Shown here piece after piece: positions 51,100 to 60,881 of a DNA stretch of 64,000 nucleotides. The notes beneath the pieces were generated by a model, which worked only from the letters and a program-made list of their open reading frames with translations, made no database searches and was not told where the DNA came from. Origin of the DNA: Pseudoselenomonas ruminantium (lineage in GTDB: Bacteria; Bacillota; Negativicutes; Selenomonadales; Selenomonadaceae); contig SVBX01000001.1 of assembly GCA_015058655.1 (NCBI GenBank), positions 159,328-223,327 on the forward strand, written 5' to 3'. Made by a program: the position numbers and the translations under genes. Each line of letters opens with the position of its first letter. Positions within the stretch are counted from its first letter, which is position 1.

Positions 51100-51915
51100 T
51101 TACTTCTTCTCTCCGCACATGCCGCTCTGCAAGAGTTCCCTGATCTGCACCATGACCCCGTGCTCGGCGTTGCTCTTGGCCTCGAACCTGGCCAGTTCCT
51201 TCACCTTGGGGTGGGCGTTGGCCATGGCGTAGCTGTAATACACGGAACTCATCATCTCCGCGTCATTCATGTAGTCGCCGAAGGCAGCACACTCCTTGGG
51301 AGTAATCTTCAGCTTTTTCTGCACCTGCTGGATGGCCATGCCCTTGTTGATGCCGAAGCCTATGACATCCACCCAGTAGGCGCTGGCCAGCACCACCTGC
51401 AGGCGGCCGTTGAACTTCTTCAGATAGGGATAGATGGTCTTATCGGCCTGGGCGCTGGGGTCAAAAAAGGACACCTTGATAATCTCATCATCTATGCCAT
51501 CGAAGCTCGCCACGGTTTGGGCATGGGTGAAATACTTGTGCATCTCTGCCTGGAATTCTTCCGTATACTGATGTTCCAAGGCGTAGGCGCTTTTCTTGCC
51601 GCAAGCTACAGCATAGCCGGAGGTATTTTCCAGCGCCGTCCTGAGCACCTTCAGGGCCAGTTTCCTGGGCATGGGGCTGGAGGAGATTTCCTTGCCTTTA
51701 TACATCACCATGGTGCCGTTTTCGGCCACAAAGAGGAATTCATCCTTATAAGCCGGGAAACTGTCCAGCAGAGAATAATACTGGCGGCCTGAGGAGGGGG
51801 CAAAAAGCACCCCATGGGCTTTCATTTCCTCTACCACCTGGGGAAATTCCTCCGGCAGATTCCCCTGCTCATCCAAAAGAGTGCCGTCCATATCCGAAAA
51901 GATGATTTTTATCAT
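51100..51915 (-). CDS. Cof-type HAD-superfamily phosphatase
   Basis: The ~271-residue HAD hydrolase has motif I IIFSDMDGTLLDE (nucleophile Asp), motif II region VLFAPSSGRQ, the C2-type cap, a Lys in motif III (INKGMAIQQV) and motif IV FGDYMNDAEMM. Members remove phosphate from sugar phosphates, flavin or PLP. The ATG at 51915 is preferred to the GTG at 51942, which would overlap the previous stop. It forms a pair with the secreted SGNH hydrolase gene upstream. Confidence 0.93.
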   Translation of the reverse strand: MIKIIFSDMDGTLLDEQGNLPEEFPQVVEEMKAHGVLFAPSSGRQYYSLLDSFPAYKDEFLFVAENGTMVMYKGKEISSSPMPRKLALKVLRTALENTSGYAVACGKKSAYALEHQYTEEFQAEMHKYFTHAQTVASFDGIDDEIIKVSFFDPSAQADKTIYPYLKKFNGRLQVVLASAYWVDVIGFGINKGMAIQQVQKKLKITPKECAAFGDYMNDAEMMSSVYYSYAMANAHPKVKELARFEAKSNAEHGVMVQIRELLQSGMCGEKK

Positions 51916-51938
51916 GGTGTCACTTCTCCCTGTCACTT

Positions 51939-53216
51939 TCACTTCTTGCTGAGACCCTGGGTGAGCCAGCCAAAATGCTGCTGCAAATACGCCCCTACCC
52001 GCTCACCGATATGCTTTTTGCCAATATAATCAGGATGCAGACCATCAGAAGTGTATTCTGCTCTCAGATTACCCTCCGCATCTGTCAAAGCGGAAGACAC
52101 ATCCAGGCTATGGGGCTGGCTGAGCACCCACTCATTCACATACTGCTGGTGCACCTGCCAGTCAGACGGCGGTACAACAATGCCGGGAATGCGATGCACC
52201 ATCATATAGGCATTGATAGGAGTAGCCGTGAGGAACACGGGGATAATGCCATAGGCATGGCATTTATCCCGGATGGCAGAAAGATTCTCCACCGTTTCCC
52301 AGCCCAAGGTGCCCTGCCGGAAATCATTGACTCCCCCCATGATTACCAGCACTCTGGGCTTCCAGGGCAGTACATCGTCTTCAAAACGCTCCAGCATGGC
52401 CGCCGTAGTGTTGCCGCTCAGGCCCAGATTCTTGATGGGCACAGCGCTGTAAGTCTCCCAGTTATACATGGTATAGCCTGGCGGCACAGAAACAGCTCCG
52501 CCCCCGTGGGTGATGCTGTCCCCCAGAGCCGCTATAGGCGCCGGCTCACCGCTGATGGAAAAATGGCTGGGTTCTGACCAGCTGCTCCTGGCCCCGGAAG
52601 GATACACGGAGCGCACACGCCAATAGTACTCCCCCGGATGAGTGTAGCCATAGTATTCATATACATCATATTCCCCGGCTTCGAGGCTGCGGATCTTCAC
52701 ATCGCCTCCCGGACTCTGACGGTAAACCTCTACCTCATGCTCCTTGACCCCGGCCTGAGGTATCCAGGAATAAACGGGGTACATGGGCATATAGTCCATC
52801 TTTTCAAATTCCGTCGTGGGCTTGGGGGCAGGAGGATTTATCTCAGCTCCCTCCACAGGCTGAGGCTCGGTGAAGCTTCCCATATAGTTGCCATGGAAAT
52901 CCATGGCGCAGACCTTCCAGTAGCAGTCCTTGATTTTATTTCTGAAACGACTCACTTCCACATCCACGCCATTGGTGTAGATTTCCCGCTGGCGCAGCAG
53001 CACATTGGCCTTGATGTTCTCCGGGCCCTTCAGCAGCACGAACTCATACTGCACAGCCCCGGGCACGGCCTCCCACTGAAAGCGCATCTCGCTTATCTGG
53101 CTGGCTTCGACACCGGCAGTATTTTCCGCTGCCACAGGATCCGGGTTCAGCACCCCTGCCAGGAGGCACATCAAGCCCGCCAAGATATTTTTATGACAAG
53201 AACCAAAATTTCGCAT
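51939..53216 (-). CDS. Exported SGNH/GDSL hydrolase with N-terminal beta domains
   Basis: The ~425-residue protein begins with a signal sequence (HKNILAGLMCLLAGVL, cleavage near PVAA). Residues ~50-230 form fibronectin-like repeats (MRFQWEAVPGAVQYEFVLLKG, YWKVCAMD, YYWRVRSVYPSG). The catalytic SGNH domain follows: block I AALGDSITHGGG (Ser), block II Gly in LGLSGNTTAA, block III Asn in IMGGVNDFRQG and block V Asp/His in SDGLHPDYIG. It probably de-acylates a cell-surface polysaccharide or lipid. The ATG at 53216 follows GGGAGAG with good spacing and is preferred to 53255. Confidence 0.9.
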   Translation of the reverse strand: MRNFGSCHKNILAGLMCLLAGVLNPDPVAAENTAGVEASQISEMRFQWEAVPGAVQYEFVLLKGPENIKANVLLRQREIYTNGVDVEVSRFRNKIKDCYWKVCAMDFHGNYMGSFTEPQPVEGAEINPPAPKPTTEFEKMDYMPMYPVYSWIPQAGVKEHEVEVYRQSPGGDVKIRSLEAGEYDVYEYYGYTHPGEYYWRVRSVYPSGARSSWSEPSHFSISGEPAPIAALGDSITHGGGAVSVPPGYTMYNWETYSAVPIKNLGLSGNTTAAMLERFEDDVLPWKPRVLVIMGGVNDFRQGTLGWETVENLSAIRDKCHAYGIIPVFLTATPINAYMMVHRIPGIVVPPSDWQVHQQYVNEWVLSQPHSLDVSSALTDAEGNLRAEYTSDGLHPDYIGKKHIGERVGAYLQQHFGWLTQGLSKK

Positions 53217-53340
53217 CTTACAACTCTCCCACAAATGAGGCAGGCGGCCCTTCACTGCCGCCCGCTATACTCTTCGGGACGCATCCCAAAGGATTTTCCT
53301 CATTCTATTTTAAGAGCCACGGCCTGCTTTTGTCAAACCT

Positions 53341-55008
53341 TTAGAATAGTCCCGTAATGCGCCCTTCGGCATCGATGTCCATCTTCTCTGCCGCAGGGTG
53401 GGCGGGCAGGCCCGGCATGGTAAGGATGCTGCCCGTGAGGGCCACAATGAAGCCGGCCCCGGCGGAAACACGCAGCTCGCGCACAGTGATGGCAAAGCCC
53501 TGGGGACGGCCCAGCTTCATGGGGTCATCGGAAAGAGAATACTGGGTCTTGGCCACGCAGACAGGCATCTTGTCAAAGCCCAGGGCTTCGATTTCCTCCA
53601 GCTGCTTCTGGGCAGAGGGAGCAAAGATGACCTTGTCTGCCCCGTAAATCTTCTGGGCAATGGCCGTGAGCTTTTCGGGGATAGTCTGCTCAGTCTCATA
53701 CATCAGCTGGAAGTCAGCAGACTGCTCCATGGCAGAGAGAACCTTCTCAGCCAGAACCTGACCGCCCTCACCGCCTTTGGCCCAAACTTCGGAGATGGCC
53801 ACCTGGGCGCCATGCTTATTGCACTCATCTTCCACGAACTTCAATTCCTCAGCCGTATCCGTGGGGAAGGCATTCACTGCCACCACAGCAGGCAGGCCGA
53901 AACCCTTGATGCTCTCGATATGCTTGGAGAGGTTGGCCAGGCCCTTCTTCAAGGCCTCCATATCTACCTGGCCAAGCTGATCCTTGGCCAGGCCGCCGTG
54001 CATCTTAAGTGCCCTGACCGTAGCCACAATCACCACCGCATCGGGGTGAACACCCATAAAGCGGCACTTGATATCCAGGAACTTCTCCGCCCCCAGGTCG
54101 GCGCCGAAGCCTGCCTCCGTCACTACGATGTCGGAGAGCTTCAGAGCGTGCTTGGTGGCCATGACGCTGTTGCAGCCGTGGGCGATATTGGCAAAAGGCC
54201 CGCCGTGGATAAAGGCAGGGGTTCCCTCCAGAGTCTGAACCAGATTGGGCTTGATGGCATCCTTGAACAGCAGGGTGAGAGCCCCGGTGACGCCCAGCTC
54301 GTCAGCCCGCACAGCCCTGCCGCTGCGGGTGTAAGCCACCACAATCTGCCCCAGGCGCTTCTTCATATCCTGCAGATCGGCAGCCAGACAGAGAATGGCC
54401 ATCATCTCAGAAGCCACAGTGATATCAAAGCCCGTCTCACGGGGCACGCCGTGGGCTTTGCCCCCCATGCCCACCACCACATGGCGCAGGGCGCGGTCAT
54501 TTAAGTCCAGCACCCGCTTCCACACGATGCGGCGCACATCCAGATCCAGGGCATTGCCCTGCTGCAGGTGGTTGTCTATGACAGCTGCCAGCAGGTTATG
54601 GGCGGTGGTGATGGCGTGGAAGTCTCCGGTGAAGTGCAGGTTGATGTCCTCCATGGGCACCACCTGGGCATAGCCGCCCCCGGCAGCGCCCCCCTTGAGA
54701 CCGAAGCAAGGCCCCAGGGAAGGTTCCCGCAGGGCCACGCTCACTTTTTTCCCCATGCGGTGCAGGGCATCTGCCAGTCCCACGCTGGTGGTTGTCTTGC
54801 CCTCCCCTGCAGGAGTGGGGTTGATAGCAGTCACCAGCACCAGCTTGCCGTTCTCCCTGTCCTTTACCTTCTGCCACACCTCAGAGGTGAGCTTGGCCTT
54901 GTACTTGCCGTACAGCTCCAGATCGTCCTCCGTCAGTCCCAGTTCTGCGGCAATCTCCTTGATAGGCTGCATCTTGGCTTCCTGTGCAATTTCCACATCG
55001 GTTTTCAT
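53341..55008 (-). CDS. fhs: Formate-tetrahydrofolate ligase
   Basis: The ~555-residue enzyme joins formate to tetrahydrofolate using ATP, giving 10-formyl-THF. The phosphate loop [18 protein letters not shown], the family pattern [37 protein letters not shown]-like block and a C-terminal [19 protein letters not shown] are all present. Translation starts at ATG 55008 with AGGAGG ahead; the ORF track extends 22 codons too far. It follows folD by 31 bases, so the two enzymes of the one-carbon pathway are co-expressed. Confidence 0.97.
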   Translation of the reverse strand: MKTDVEIAQEAKMQPIKEIAAELGLTEDDLELYGKYKAKLTSEVWQKVKDRENGKLVLVTAINPTPAGEGKTTTSVGLADALHRMGKKVSVALREPSLGPCFGLKGGAAGGGYAQVVPMEDINLHFTGDFHAITTAHNLLAAVIDNHLQQGNALDLDVRRIVWKRVLDLNDRALRHVVVGMGGKAHGVPRETGFDITVASEMMAILCLAADLQDMKKRLGQIVVAYTRSGRAVRADELGVTGALTLLFKDAIKPNLVQTLEGTPAFIHGGPFANIAHGCNSVMATKHALKLSDIVVTEAGFGADLGAEKFLDIKCRFMGVHPDAVVIVATVRALKMHGGLAKDQLGQVDMEALKKGLANLSKHIESIKGFGLPAVVAVNAFPTDTAEELKFVEDECNKHGAQVAISEVWAKGGEGGQVLAEKVLSAMEQSADFQLMYETEQTIPEKLTAIAQKIYGADKVIFAPSAQKQLEEIEALGFDKMPVCVAKTQYSLSDDPMKLGRPQGFAITVRELRVSAGAGFIVALTGSILTMPGLPAHPAAEKMDIDAEGRITGLF

Positions 55009-55039
55009 GGCATTTCCTCCTAAAGTTTCAGTCAACAAT

Positions 55040-55918
55040 TCAGCCCAGCTGCATTTCTGCAGCCTGCACCACATTTTCCATCAGCATAGCCACGGTGAGG
55101 AGCCCTACGCCGCCCGGCACAGGGGTGATGGCGCCCGCCACCTCTTTCACCGCCTCGAAGTCCACATCGCCCACCAGCTTGCCCTTGGCTCCCGGCTCGG
55201 CGGGAGGCAGACGGTTGATGCCCACATCGATGACCGTTGCTCCTTCCTTCACCATCTCGGCGGTGATGAATTTGGGACGGCCCACGGCTGCCACCAGGAT
55301 ATCTGCCTCCCTGGTGACGGCAGGCAGATTCTCTGTGCGGGAATGGCAGACGGTGACGGTGGCATTCTTGGCCAGCAGCAGGTGCAGCATGGGCTTGCCC
55401 ACGATATTGCTGCGGCCCACCACCACGGCTTTCTTCCCCTCCAGGGGAATGCCCGCCAGCTCCAGCATCTTCAGGCAGCCGTGGGGAGTGCAGGGCAGCA
55501 GGGCCTCCTCTCCCTTCACCATGCGGCCCACATTGACCGGGTGGAAGCCGTCCACATCCTTCACCGGGTCAATGCTGTCCAGGATTTCCGCTTCGGCAGG
55601 GCGCAGAGCCTTGGGCAGGGGCAGCTGCACCAGGATGCCGTGGATTTTCCCGTCCTTGTTCAGGCTGTCAATCCTGGCCAGGATTTCCTCTTTCGTGCTC
55701 TCCTCCGGCATCTCAATGACCTCGGAGTAGATGCCCAGTTCCTCACAGGCCTTGTGCTTGTTCCGCACATAGACCTCGGAAGCTGGGTCATGGCCCACGA
55801 TGATGACCGCCAGCCCCGGGCGCACACCGTATTTTTCCTCCAGCCTGTCTGCCCTTTCTTTGGCATCTTCTTTGAACTGCCCGGCAAAAACTTTTCCTTC
55901 CAGTAATCTTGCTGACAA
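55040..55918 (-). CDS. folD: Bifunctional methylene-THF dehydrogenase/methenyl-THF cyclohydrolase
   Basis: The 292-residue FolD interconverts methylene-, methenyl- and 10-formyl-THF. It has the catalytic [14 protein letters not shown] (Lys), [24 protein letters not shown] and the NADP loop [17 protein letters not shown], and ends with [18 protein letters not shown]. Length and motif order are standard. It leads fhs, so together they supply or use 10-formyl-THF from formate. Confidence 0.97.
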   Translation of the reverse strand: MSARLLEGKVFAGQFKEDAKERADRLEEKYGVRPGLAVIIVGHDPASEVYVRNKHKACEELGIYSEVIEMPEESTKEEILARIDSLNKDGKIHGILVQLPLPKALRPAEAEILDSIDPVKDVDGFHPVNVGRMVKGEEALLPCTPHGCLKMLELAGIPLEGKKAVVVGRSNIVGKPMLHLLLAKNATVTVCHSRTENLPAVTREADILVAAVGRPKFITAEMVKEGATVIDVGINRLPPAEPGAKGKLVGDVDFEAVKEVAGAITPVPGGVGLLTVAMLMENVVQAAEMQLG

Positions 55919-55974
55919 ATGAACCCCTCCATACGATAATAAGCTGTCTTCAATGAGGTGAAGCCAAGCCTGTT

Positions 55975-56140
55975 TAGGGCGTGTTGATTAAATGAACTTG
56001 GCACAGATTTATGGGGATTGGCTGTCCATTGCAAGGCGACAAACCGGAGGCATAGCGGTGCTATGTCGAGGATTTGTCAACGACGCAGGGACAGTCAAGA
56101 CCCGTGAAGATGGGCTGAGTGAATTAATCAACACGCCCTA
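55975..56140. mobile_element. 166-bp MITE with TAGGGCGTGTTGATTAA termini
   Basis: The ends TAGGGCGTGTTGATTAA and TTAATCAACACGCCCTA are perfect 17-bp inverted repeats. Inside, GGCTGTCC/GGGACAGTC, GACAAA/TTTGTC and CATAGC-GGT-GCTATG are nested so that the whole unit can fold into one hairpin. It has no coding capacity. The TA at both ends could be a duplicated TA target, as for Tc1/IS630-type elements. It lies between folD and ubiA. Confidence 0.8.
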
Positions 56141-56160
56141 GCTGGCACAGTTCAAAACGC

Positions 56161-56210
56161 CGCACCTCATCCACCGCTTCGCGGTCCCCCTTCCCCTCAG
56201 GGGGAAGGCT
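56161..56210. repeat. One-armed MITE fragment (GCACCTCATCC...CCTTCCCC family)
   Basis: CGCACCTCATCC, an ACCGC-TTC-GCGGT stem and CCTTCCCC-TCAG-GGGGAAGG correspond to the right arm of the MITE at 60920-61104. No terminal repeat remains. It lies just beside the 166-bp MITE. Confidence 0.6.
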
Positions 56211-56218
56211 TTATATCA

Positions 56219-56245
56219 GAAAAACGCCGGCAGAAACTGCCGACG
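56219..56245 (-). terminator. Terminator after ubiA
   Basis: On the minus strand CGTCGGCAG-TTT-CTGCCGGCG followed by TTTTTCTG, just beyond the stop codon. Confidence 0.85.
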
Positions 56246-56251
56246 TTCAAC

Positions 56252-57100
56252 TCAAAGATAATAGCTCACCCAGGCGCAAAGGCAGATAGCCACAGAAACA
56301 ATGCCGTTGCGCAGGAAATAAGCCTGGGTCACCCGGGAAAAATCCGCAGGGGACACAATGCTGTGCTGATAGTACAAGGTGCCTGCGGCAATGCCTACGC
56401 CCACAAAATAAAGGGAATGCAGGGAGAGCATCATGCCCACGGCAAAGAAGCAAGCAACACAAATAACATGAAGCACCTTGGCAATCCTGAAGGCACCCAC
56501 ACCACCATAGGAAACCGCCAGGGAATGGAGGCCCTGGCTCTTGTCGAATTCTTCGTCCTGTGCCCCGTACATGGCATCAAAGGCCCCAATCCACAGGGCC
56601 ACTGCCGTGCACAGCACAATCATGGGCGCATCAATAGTGCCCCGGACAGCCACCCAGCCCCCGGCGGGAGCCATGGCAATGGCCAAGCCCAGGAAGAGAT
56701 GCACCCAGCCTGTGACGCGCTTCAGATAGGGATAGACCAGGCAGGGAATAGCCGCTACCGGCAAAAGGTAGAGGCAGATAGGCGGCAGCTGGGCCACGGA
56801 CAGGACCATGAGCGCCAGGCAGATGACGATGAAGACCTTCGCCTCCCCCTTGGTGATCTCCCCCCGCACCATGGCACGGTAAGAAAGCCGGGGCTGCTGG
56901 CTGTCGTATTTCAGGTCAGCCAGATTGTCCATAGCCATAGCCGCAGCCCGCCCCGTAGTGATGGCCAAAGCCACCCAGAGAAGCACCATGGGGTCCGGAT
57001 GACCATCAGCGGCCAAAACCGCAGCCATCAGGCCAAAGGGCAGGTCGAAGATGGTATGGTGCAGGGCCACGTTATTGATATGGGCCTTCAAACTAATCAA
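56252..57100 (-). CDS. UbiA-family prenyltransferase (prenylquinone synthesis)
   Basis: This is a membrane enzyme of ~282 residues that attaches a polyprenyl chain to an aromatic acid. The first Asp-rich motif is AMDNLADLKYDSQQPR, where the more usual form is NDxxDxxxD, and the second is DAMYGAQDEEFDKSQGLHS; both bind Mg-diphosphate. Eight to nine hydrophobic helices surround them. The ORF-track ATG at 57121 lacks a ribosome-binding site. TTG 57100 overlaps the ubiD stop (TTGA) and has AAGGAG/AGGA upstream, so it is preferred. The ubiD neighbour implies menaquinone (MqnP-type) or a similar quinone pathway. Confidence 0.88.
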   Translation of the reverse strand: MISLKAHINNVALHHTIFDLPFGLMAAVLAADGHPDPMVLLWVALAITTGRAAAMAMDNLADLKYDSQQPRLSYRAMVRGEITKGEAKVFIVICLALMVLSVAQLPPICLYLLPVAAIPCLVYPYLKRVTGWVHLFLGLAIAMAPAGGWVAVRGTIDAPMIVLCTAVALWIGAFDAMYGAQDEEFDKSQGLHSLAVSYGGVGAFRIAKVLHVICVACFFAVGMMLSLHSLYFVGVGIAAGTLYYQHSIVSPADFSRVTQAYFLRNGIVSVAICLCAWVSYYL

Positions 57101-58557
57101 TCCAGTCCTAGCTCCTTCCATTTTGCATCTACACGCGCCTTGATGGCGTCAGGGGTGGCCACTTCCTCAGGCCACTCACGAGCATGGCCCTCCTCGGGCC
57201 AGGTCTTGGTGGCATCAATGCCCAGCTTGGCGCCCCACTTGGCCATAGGCGAGGAATGATCCAATACATCCAGGGGGCCATGCACGATTTCCAGATCGTG
57301 GTCGGCGTCGATGTTGTTGAACACCCGCCAGGCCACCTGGGCATAGTCCTGCACATCCACATAGTCATCCACCACGATAATCATCTTCACATTCATCATC
57401 TGGCCCATGCCCCAGAAGGCATGCATGACCTTGCGGGCGTGCATGGGGAACTGCTTCTTGATGGAAACAAGGCAGCAGTCATGGAAAACGCCCTCAATGG
57501 GCATATTGATATCCTTCACCTCCGGCAGCATCTGCTGCAGGAGAGGCAGGAAAATACGCTCCGTAGCCTTGGCCAGGTAGGCATCCTCCATGGGTGGCCT
57601 GCCCACCACCGTGGCAAAGTAGATGGGGTCTTTCCTGTGGGTGATAGCGGTGATATGGAACACAGGGTACTCGTCCGCCAGGGAATAATAACCTGTATGG
57701 TCGCCAAAAGGCCCTTCGATGCGGCTCTCATGGGGCAGCACATAGCCCTCCAATATGATTTCCGCCGTGGCGGGCACCTCGATATCCACGGTCTTGCACT
57801 TCACCATTTCCACGGACTTGTGTCTGAGGAACCCGGCGAAGACCATTTCGTCGATGTCCCTGGGCAACGGCGCGGTAGCCGCATAGGTCAGCACCGGGTC
57901 GGTGCCGATGGCCACAGCGCACTCGATTTTCTCGCCGCCGGCAGCTTCCATATCCCGGTAGTTCTCCGCCCCGTTCTTGTGGATATGCCAGTGCATGCCC
58001 GTGGTGCGGCTGTCGTACTTCTGCAGGCGGTACATGCCCACATTGCGCTTGCCGGTCTTGGGATTCTTGGTAAAGACCAACGGCAGGGTCACGAAAGGCC
58101 CGCCATCCTCAGGCCAGCACTTCAAAATGGGGATTTCGTCCAGATTGGGATTTTCCGTCTCCACCACTTCCTGGCAGGGAGCGTTCTTCACATACTTGGG
58201 GAAATTCACCGCATTCTTGATCATGGGAATCATGGTGATGACACTCATCTTGTTCTGCAGGGACACATAGGGCAGCTTCAGCATTTCCCGCAGTTCCTCT
58301 GCGATATCATCAAGTTTCTCCACTCCCAGAGCCAGGGACATGCGTTCGTAGCTGCCAAAGGCATTGATGAGCACAGGCATGGAGGAACCTTTAACATTCT
58401 CAAAGAGAATGGCCACATTCTTGTCCTCCGGCCCCTTGGAAATGCGGTCCACAATCTCCGTGATTTCCAGCTCCGGGTCAACTTCCGTCTTGACGCGTTT
58501 CAAGAGTCCCCGGCCTTCCAGCACCTCCATGAACTCGCGCAAATCCTTATATGCCAA
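57097..58557 (-). CDS. UbiD-family decarboxylase
   Basis: The 486-residue enzyme is a prenylated-FMN-dependent decarboxylase. Typical segments are YKDLREFMEVLEGRGLLKRV, GMYRLQKYDSRTTGMHWHIHKNGA, ESRIEGPFGDHTGYYS (catalytic Glu/Arg region) and VDDYVDVQDYAQVAW. It would decarboxylate the prenylated aromatic acid made by the adjacent UbiA. No ubiX (flavin prenyltransferase) gene is in the window, although the cofactor requires one elsewhere. It follows tatC by 34 bases with GGAGG before its ATG. Confidence 0.92.
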   Translation of the reverse strand: MAYKDLREFMEVLEGRGLLKRVKTEVDPELEITEIVDRISKGPEDKNVAILFENVKGSSMPVLINAFGSYERMSLALGVEKLDDIAEELREMLKLPYVSLQNKMSVITMIPMIKNAVNFPKYVKNAPCQEVVETENPNLDEIPILKCWPEDGGPFVTLPLVFTKNPKTGKRNVGMYRLQKYDSRTTGMHWHIHKNGAENYRDMEAAGGEKIECAVAIGTDPVLTYAATAPLPRDIDEMVFAGFLRHKSVEMVKCKTVDIEVPATAEIILEGYVLPHESRIEGPFGDHTGYYSLADEYPVFHITAITHRKDPIYFATVVGRPPMEDAYLAKATERIFLPLLQQMLPEVKDINMPIEGVFHDCCLVSIKKQFPMHARKVMHAFWGMGQMMNVKMIIVVDDYVDVQDYAQVAWRVFNNIDADHDLEIVHGPLDVLDHSSPMAKWGAKLGIDATKTWPEEGHAREWPEEVATPDAIKARVDAKWKELGLD

Positions 58558-58591
58558 TGAGATTCCTCCTTAAAAAAAGCCCGTTTGTTCC

Positions 58592-59386
58592 TTACTTATG
58601 CAAAACATAACGGACAATGACATACCCCACGCCGTAAAGCAAGAACATGGGCAGGGCAATCATAGACTGGGTGAAGATGTCCGGCGTGGGGGTGATGATG
58701 GCGCCTATCACGAAGGACAGGAATATCACGATGCGGAAATGCCGCCCCAAAAAGGCCGAGCTCACCAACCCCATCTTGCCTAAGATAGTGATAATGAGCG
58801 GCAACTCGAACACAAAGCCGAAGGGCAGCACAAAGGTCAGCACGAAGTCAAAGTAATTCCCCACGGAGAACATGGCCTCCAAATCCGCGCCCCCAAAGCC
58901 CATGAAGAACTTCACCGCCGTAGGCAGCACCAGGAAAAAGGAAAAGGCCAGGCCGATGAAAAAGAGCACCACCGAAGCAGGCACGATAAGCCCCAGCACC
59001 ATGCGCTCCCGCACTGTGAGAGCAGGCAAAAAGAACCGCCAGACATGGAAGAAAACCACCGGCAGTGCCAGCAAGAAGCCCACGAATACCGACACCTTCA
59101 GATAGGTGAAGAATGCCTCCGAGGGCTGCATGAAGTAGAGCTTCCCCACGGGCAGGGTGAGGTAGTGCATGATGGTCTCGATGAAGTAATAGCCCACGCA
59201 GCTGCCCAGAGCCACGGCAATAAGGCTCTTGATGAGGCGGCTCCGCAGTTCCGTCAGATGGGCCGTCAGGCTCATGCTGCCGTCGTCGTCCGCCTCCGTC
59301 ACCTCGGAGATGATCTCACCGCCCGCCTGAGCCGCCGGTAAGGCCTGCTCTGCCTGTTTGTTATTCTCTAACTCTGCCAAAGCCAT
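58592..59386 (-). CDS. tatC: Sec-independent protein translocase TatC
   Basis: The 264-residue protein binds twin-arginine signal peptides. After a ~37-residue charged N-terminal extension, it begins LTAHLTELRSRLIKSLIAVALG, the conserved TatC start with the key HLxELRxR. LPVGKLYFMQPSEAFFTYLKVSVF and the region with the conserved Glu (FELPLIITILGKMGL) follow, with six membrane helices in all. It shares one base with the tatA stop. Confidence 0.95.
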   Translation of the reverse strand: MALAELENNKQAEQALPAAQAGGEIISEVTEADDDGSMSLTAHLTELRSRLIKSLIAVALGSCVGYYFIETIMHYLTLPVGKLYFMQPSEAFFTYLKVSVFVGFLLALPVVFFHVWRFFLPALTVRERMVLGLIVPASVVLFFIGLAFSFFLVLPTAVKFFMGFGGADLEAMFSVGNYFDFVLTFVLPFGFVFELPLIITILGKMGLVSSAFLGRHFRIVIFLSFVIGAIITPTPDIFTQSMIALPMFLLYGVGYVIVRYVLHK

Positions 59387-59598
59387 CAGCCCTTATCATT
59401 CTTTTCGGAGAGTTCCTTGGGCTGCTCCGTCACATTCACCATCTTCTCCTCATTCTTCTCCGGCTCCGTAGTGGCAGACTTGAACTCCCGTATGCTCTTG
59501 CCCAAAGCCTTGCCCACATCAGGCAGCTTGCCGGGGCCAAAGAGCACCAGACCGATAATCAGTATAATAATAAGTTCCGGTACACCTAAACCAAACAT
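59386..59598 (-). CDS. tatA: Twin-arginine translocase subunit TatA/TatE
   Basis: The 70-residue protein has the N-terminal membrane helix and hinge ELIIILIIGLVLFGPGKLPDVGKALGKSIREFK, the standard TatA sequence with FGPxKLP, followed by a charged amphipathic tail. It oligomerises to form the pore for folded proteins. A single TatA/E with TatC makes the minimal two-component Tat system. It is the first gene of a tatA-tatC-ubiD-ubiA run. Confidence 0.95.
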   Translation of the reverse strand: MFGLGVPELIIILIIGLVLFGPGKLPDVGKALGKSIREFKSATTEPEKNEEKMVNVTEQPKELSEKNDKG

Positions 59599-59686
59599 TG
59601 ATAATACCTCCCCTTCCTCAATATAAACAGATATTATTATTGTAACACTATTGCTCAGATTTTGTCGACAGACAAATTCGCAGTAA

Positions 59687-59875
59687 TCACTTCTCTACTC
59701 TTATCGCTCCCACCGGGCAGTCCTCTGCTGCCTGCAGAGCATCATCTATGGCGTAGTCAGGCAGTTCCCGATAGCCCTCTGCCAGCCCCTGCTCTCCCAT
59801 GCGGAACCCTTCGGGGCAGGCCTGGGCGCAGAGGCCGCAGGCCAGACAGAGTTTTTCGTCCACATATCCTCTCAT
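59687..59875 (-). CDS. Ferredoxin-like 4Fe-4S protein
   Basis: The 62-residue protein has LCLACGLCAQACPEGF near the N-terminus and a final AAEDCPVGAI. This gives the CxxCxxC...CP pattern of a single-cluster [4Fe-4S] ferredoxin; an extra Cys lies in the first motif. Its start overlaps the radical-SAM gene end by four bases (ATGA), so it is the likely electron donor for that enzyme. Confidence 0.9.
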   Translation of the reverse strand: MRGYVDEKLCLACGLCAQACPEGFRMGEQGLAEGYRELPDYAIDDALQAAEDCPVGAIRVEK

Positions 59876-60780
59876 GGCTGCCTCCTTACGCCCCTGCCGT
59901 CGAAGTCAGGCACATATTCCTCGCTGGCGGCTCTCCGTTCCTGGATATAGCAGCGGGTAATGCCCAGCTCACGGGCGTGCTCCACCACAGACTCATACTC
60001 GAAGGTAGTGAGGCGGCGGTTCAGATGCTTGAACTCTCCAGCCCGGTACATGGGAGTATACTGGCTCATAAGGCTTATCTGCACCTCATCGCCGAACTCC
60101 TGCCAGAGCCAGTCGAGAATGGCCATGCTCTCATGGCGGTGGCCGGGCAGCACCATGTGGCGGACTATGACACCACGCTCAAGACTGCCTTCCTCATGGA
60201 ACCGCAGCGGCCCCACTTGCCGGAACATAGCCCTGATGGCAGCTTTAGCTGCCTCAGGATAGTCCGATGCCGCAGAATATGCCCCCGCGCTTTCCCCACT
60301 GAGGTACTTCAAGTCAGGCAGGTAAATATCCACATACCCTTTCAAAGCCTCGATGGTTTCTTCCCTTTCGTAAGCGCCGGAATTGTAAACCACAGGCAGG
60401 ACAAATCCCCTTTCCTTCGCCATGGCCAGGGCATGGATAATCTGGGGCACATAGTGGGTGGGAGTCACCAGATCAAGGGTGGCAGCTCCCCGCTCTTGCT
60501 GCTCCAAGAAGATTTCCGCCAAACGCTCGTCCGTCACTTCCTCCCCCTTGCCCCCATGGCTGATTTCATGGTTCTGGCAAAAACAACAGCGCAGGTTGCA
60601 ATAGGAAAAAAAGACCGTGCCCGCCCCCTTGTCCCCCGTGAGACAAGGTTCCTCCCAAGGGTGCAGGGAAACAAGGGCTATGCGAGCTTTTTCACCCGCA
60701 CCGCAGAAGCCGGCCCGCTCATACCTATCCACGCCGCAAGCCCTGGGGCAAAGGCGGCAGTCATGCAAATCAATAGTCAT
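59872..60780 (-). CDS. Radical SAM protein, pyruvate-formate-lyase-activating-enzyme-like
   Basis: The ~302-residue protein carries the cluster motif FSYCNLRCCFCQNHEISHGG (CxxxCxxC) and an additional N-terminal Cys pair region (CRLCPRACGVDRYERAGFCG), typical of the COG1313 group of PflA-like proteins. The substrate protein is unknown. ATG 60780, ten bases after AAGGAG, is the preferred start; the ORF-track start at 60825 adds an unlikely leader. It is translationally coupled to the ferredoxin. Confidence 0.9.
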   Translation of the reverse strand: MTIDLHDCRLCPRACGVDRYERAGFCGAGEKARIALVSLHPWEEPCLTGDKGAGTVFFSYCNLRCCFCQNHEISHGGKGEEVTDERLAEIFLEQQERGAATLDLVTPTHYVPQIIHALAMAKERGFVLPVVYNSGAYEREETIEALKGYVDIYLPDLKYLSGESAGAYSAASDYPEAAKAAIRAMFRQVGPLRFHEEGSLERGVIVRHMVLPGHRHESMAILDWLWQEFGDEVQISLMSQYTPMYRAGEFKHLNRRLTTFEYESVVEHARELGITRCYIQERRAASEEYVPDFDGRGVRRQP

Positions 60781-60881
60781 AGTCAAAACACTCCTTGCTA
60801 AAAAGGCTAACACCTGCCGCATCACTTGGCAAGAGGAGAGGAAAAACTTGCAGGAAAAGCCTTTTATGATATGTCCACGAT

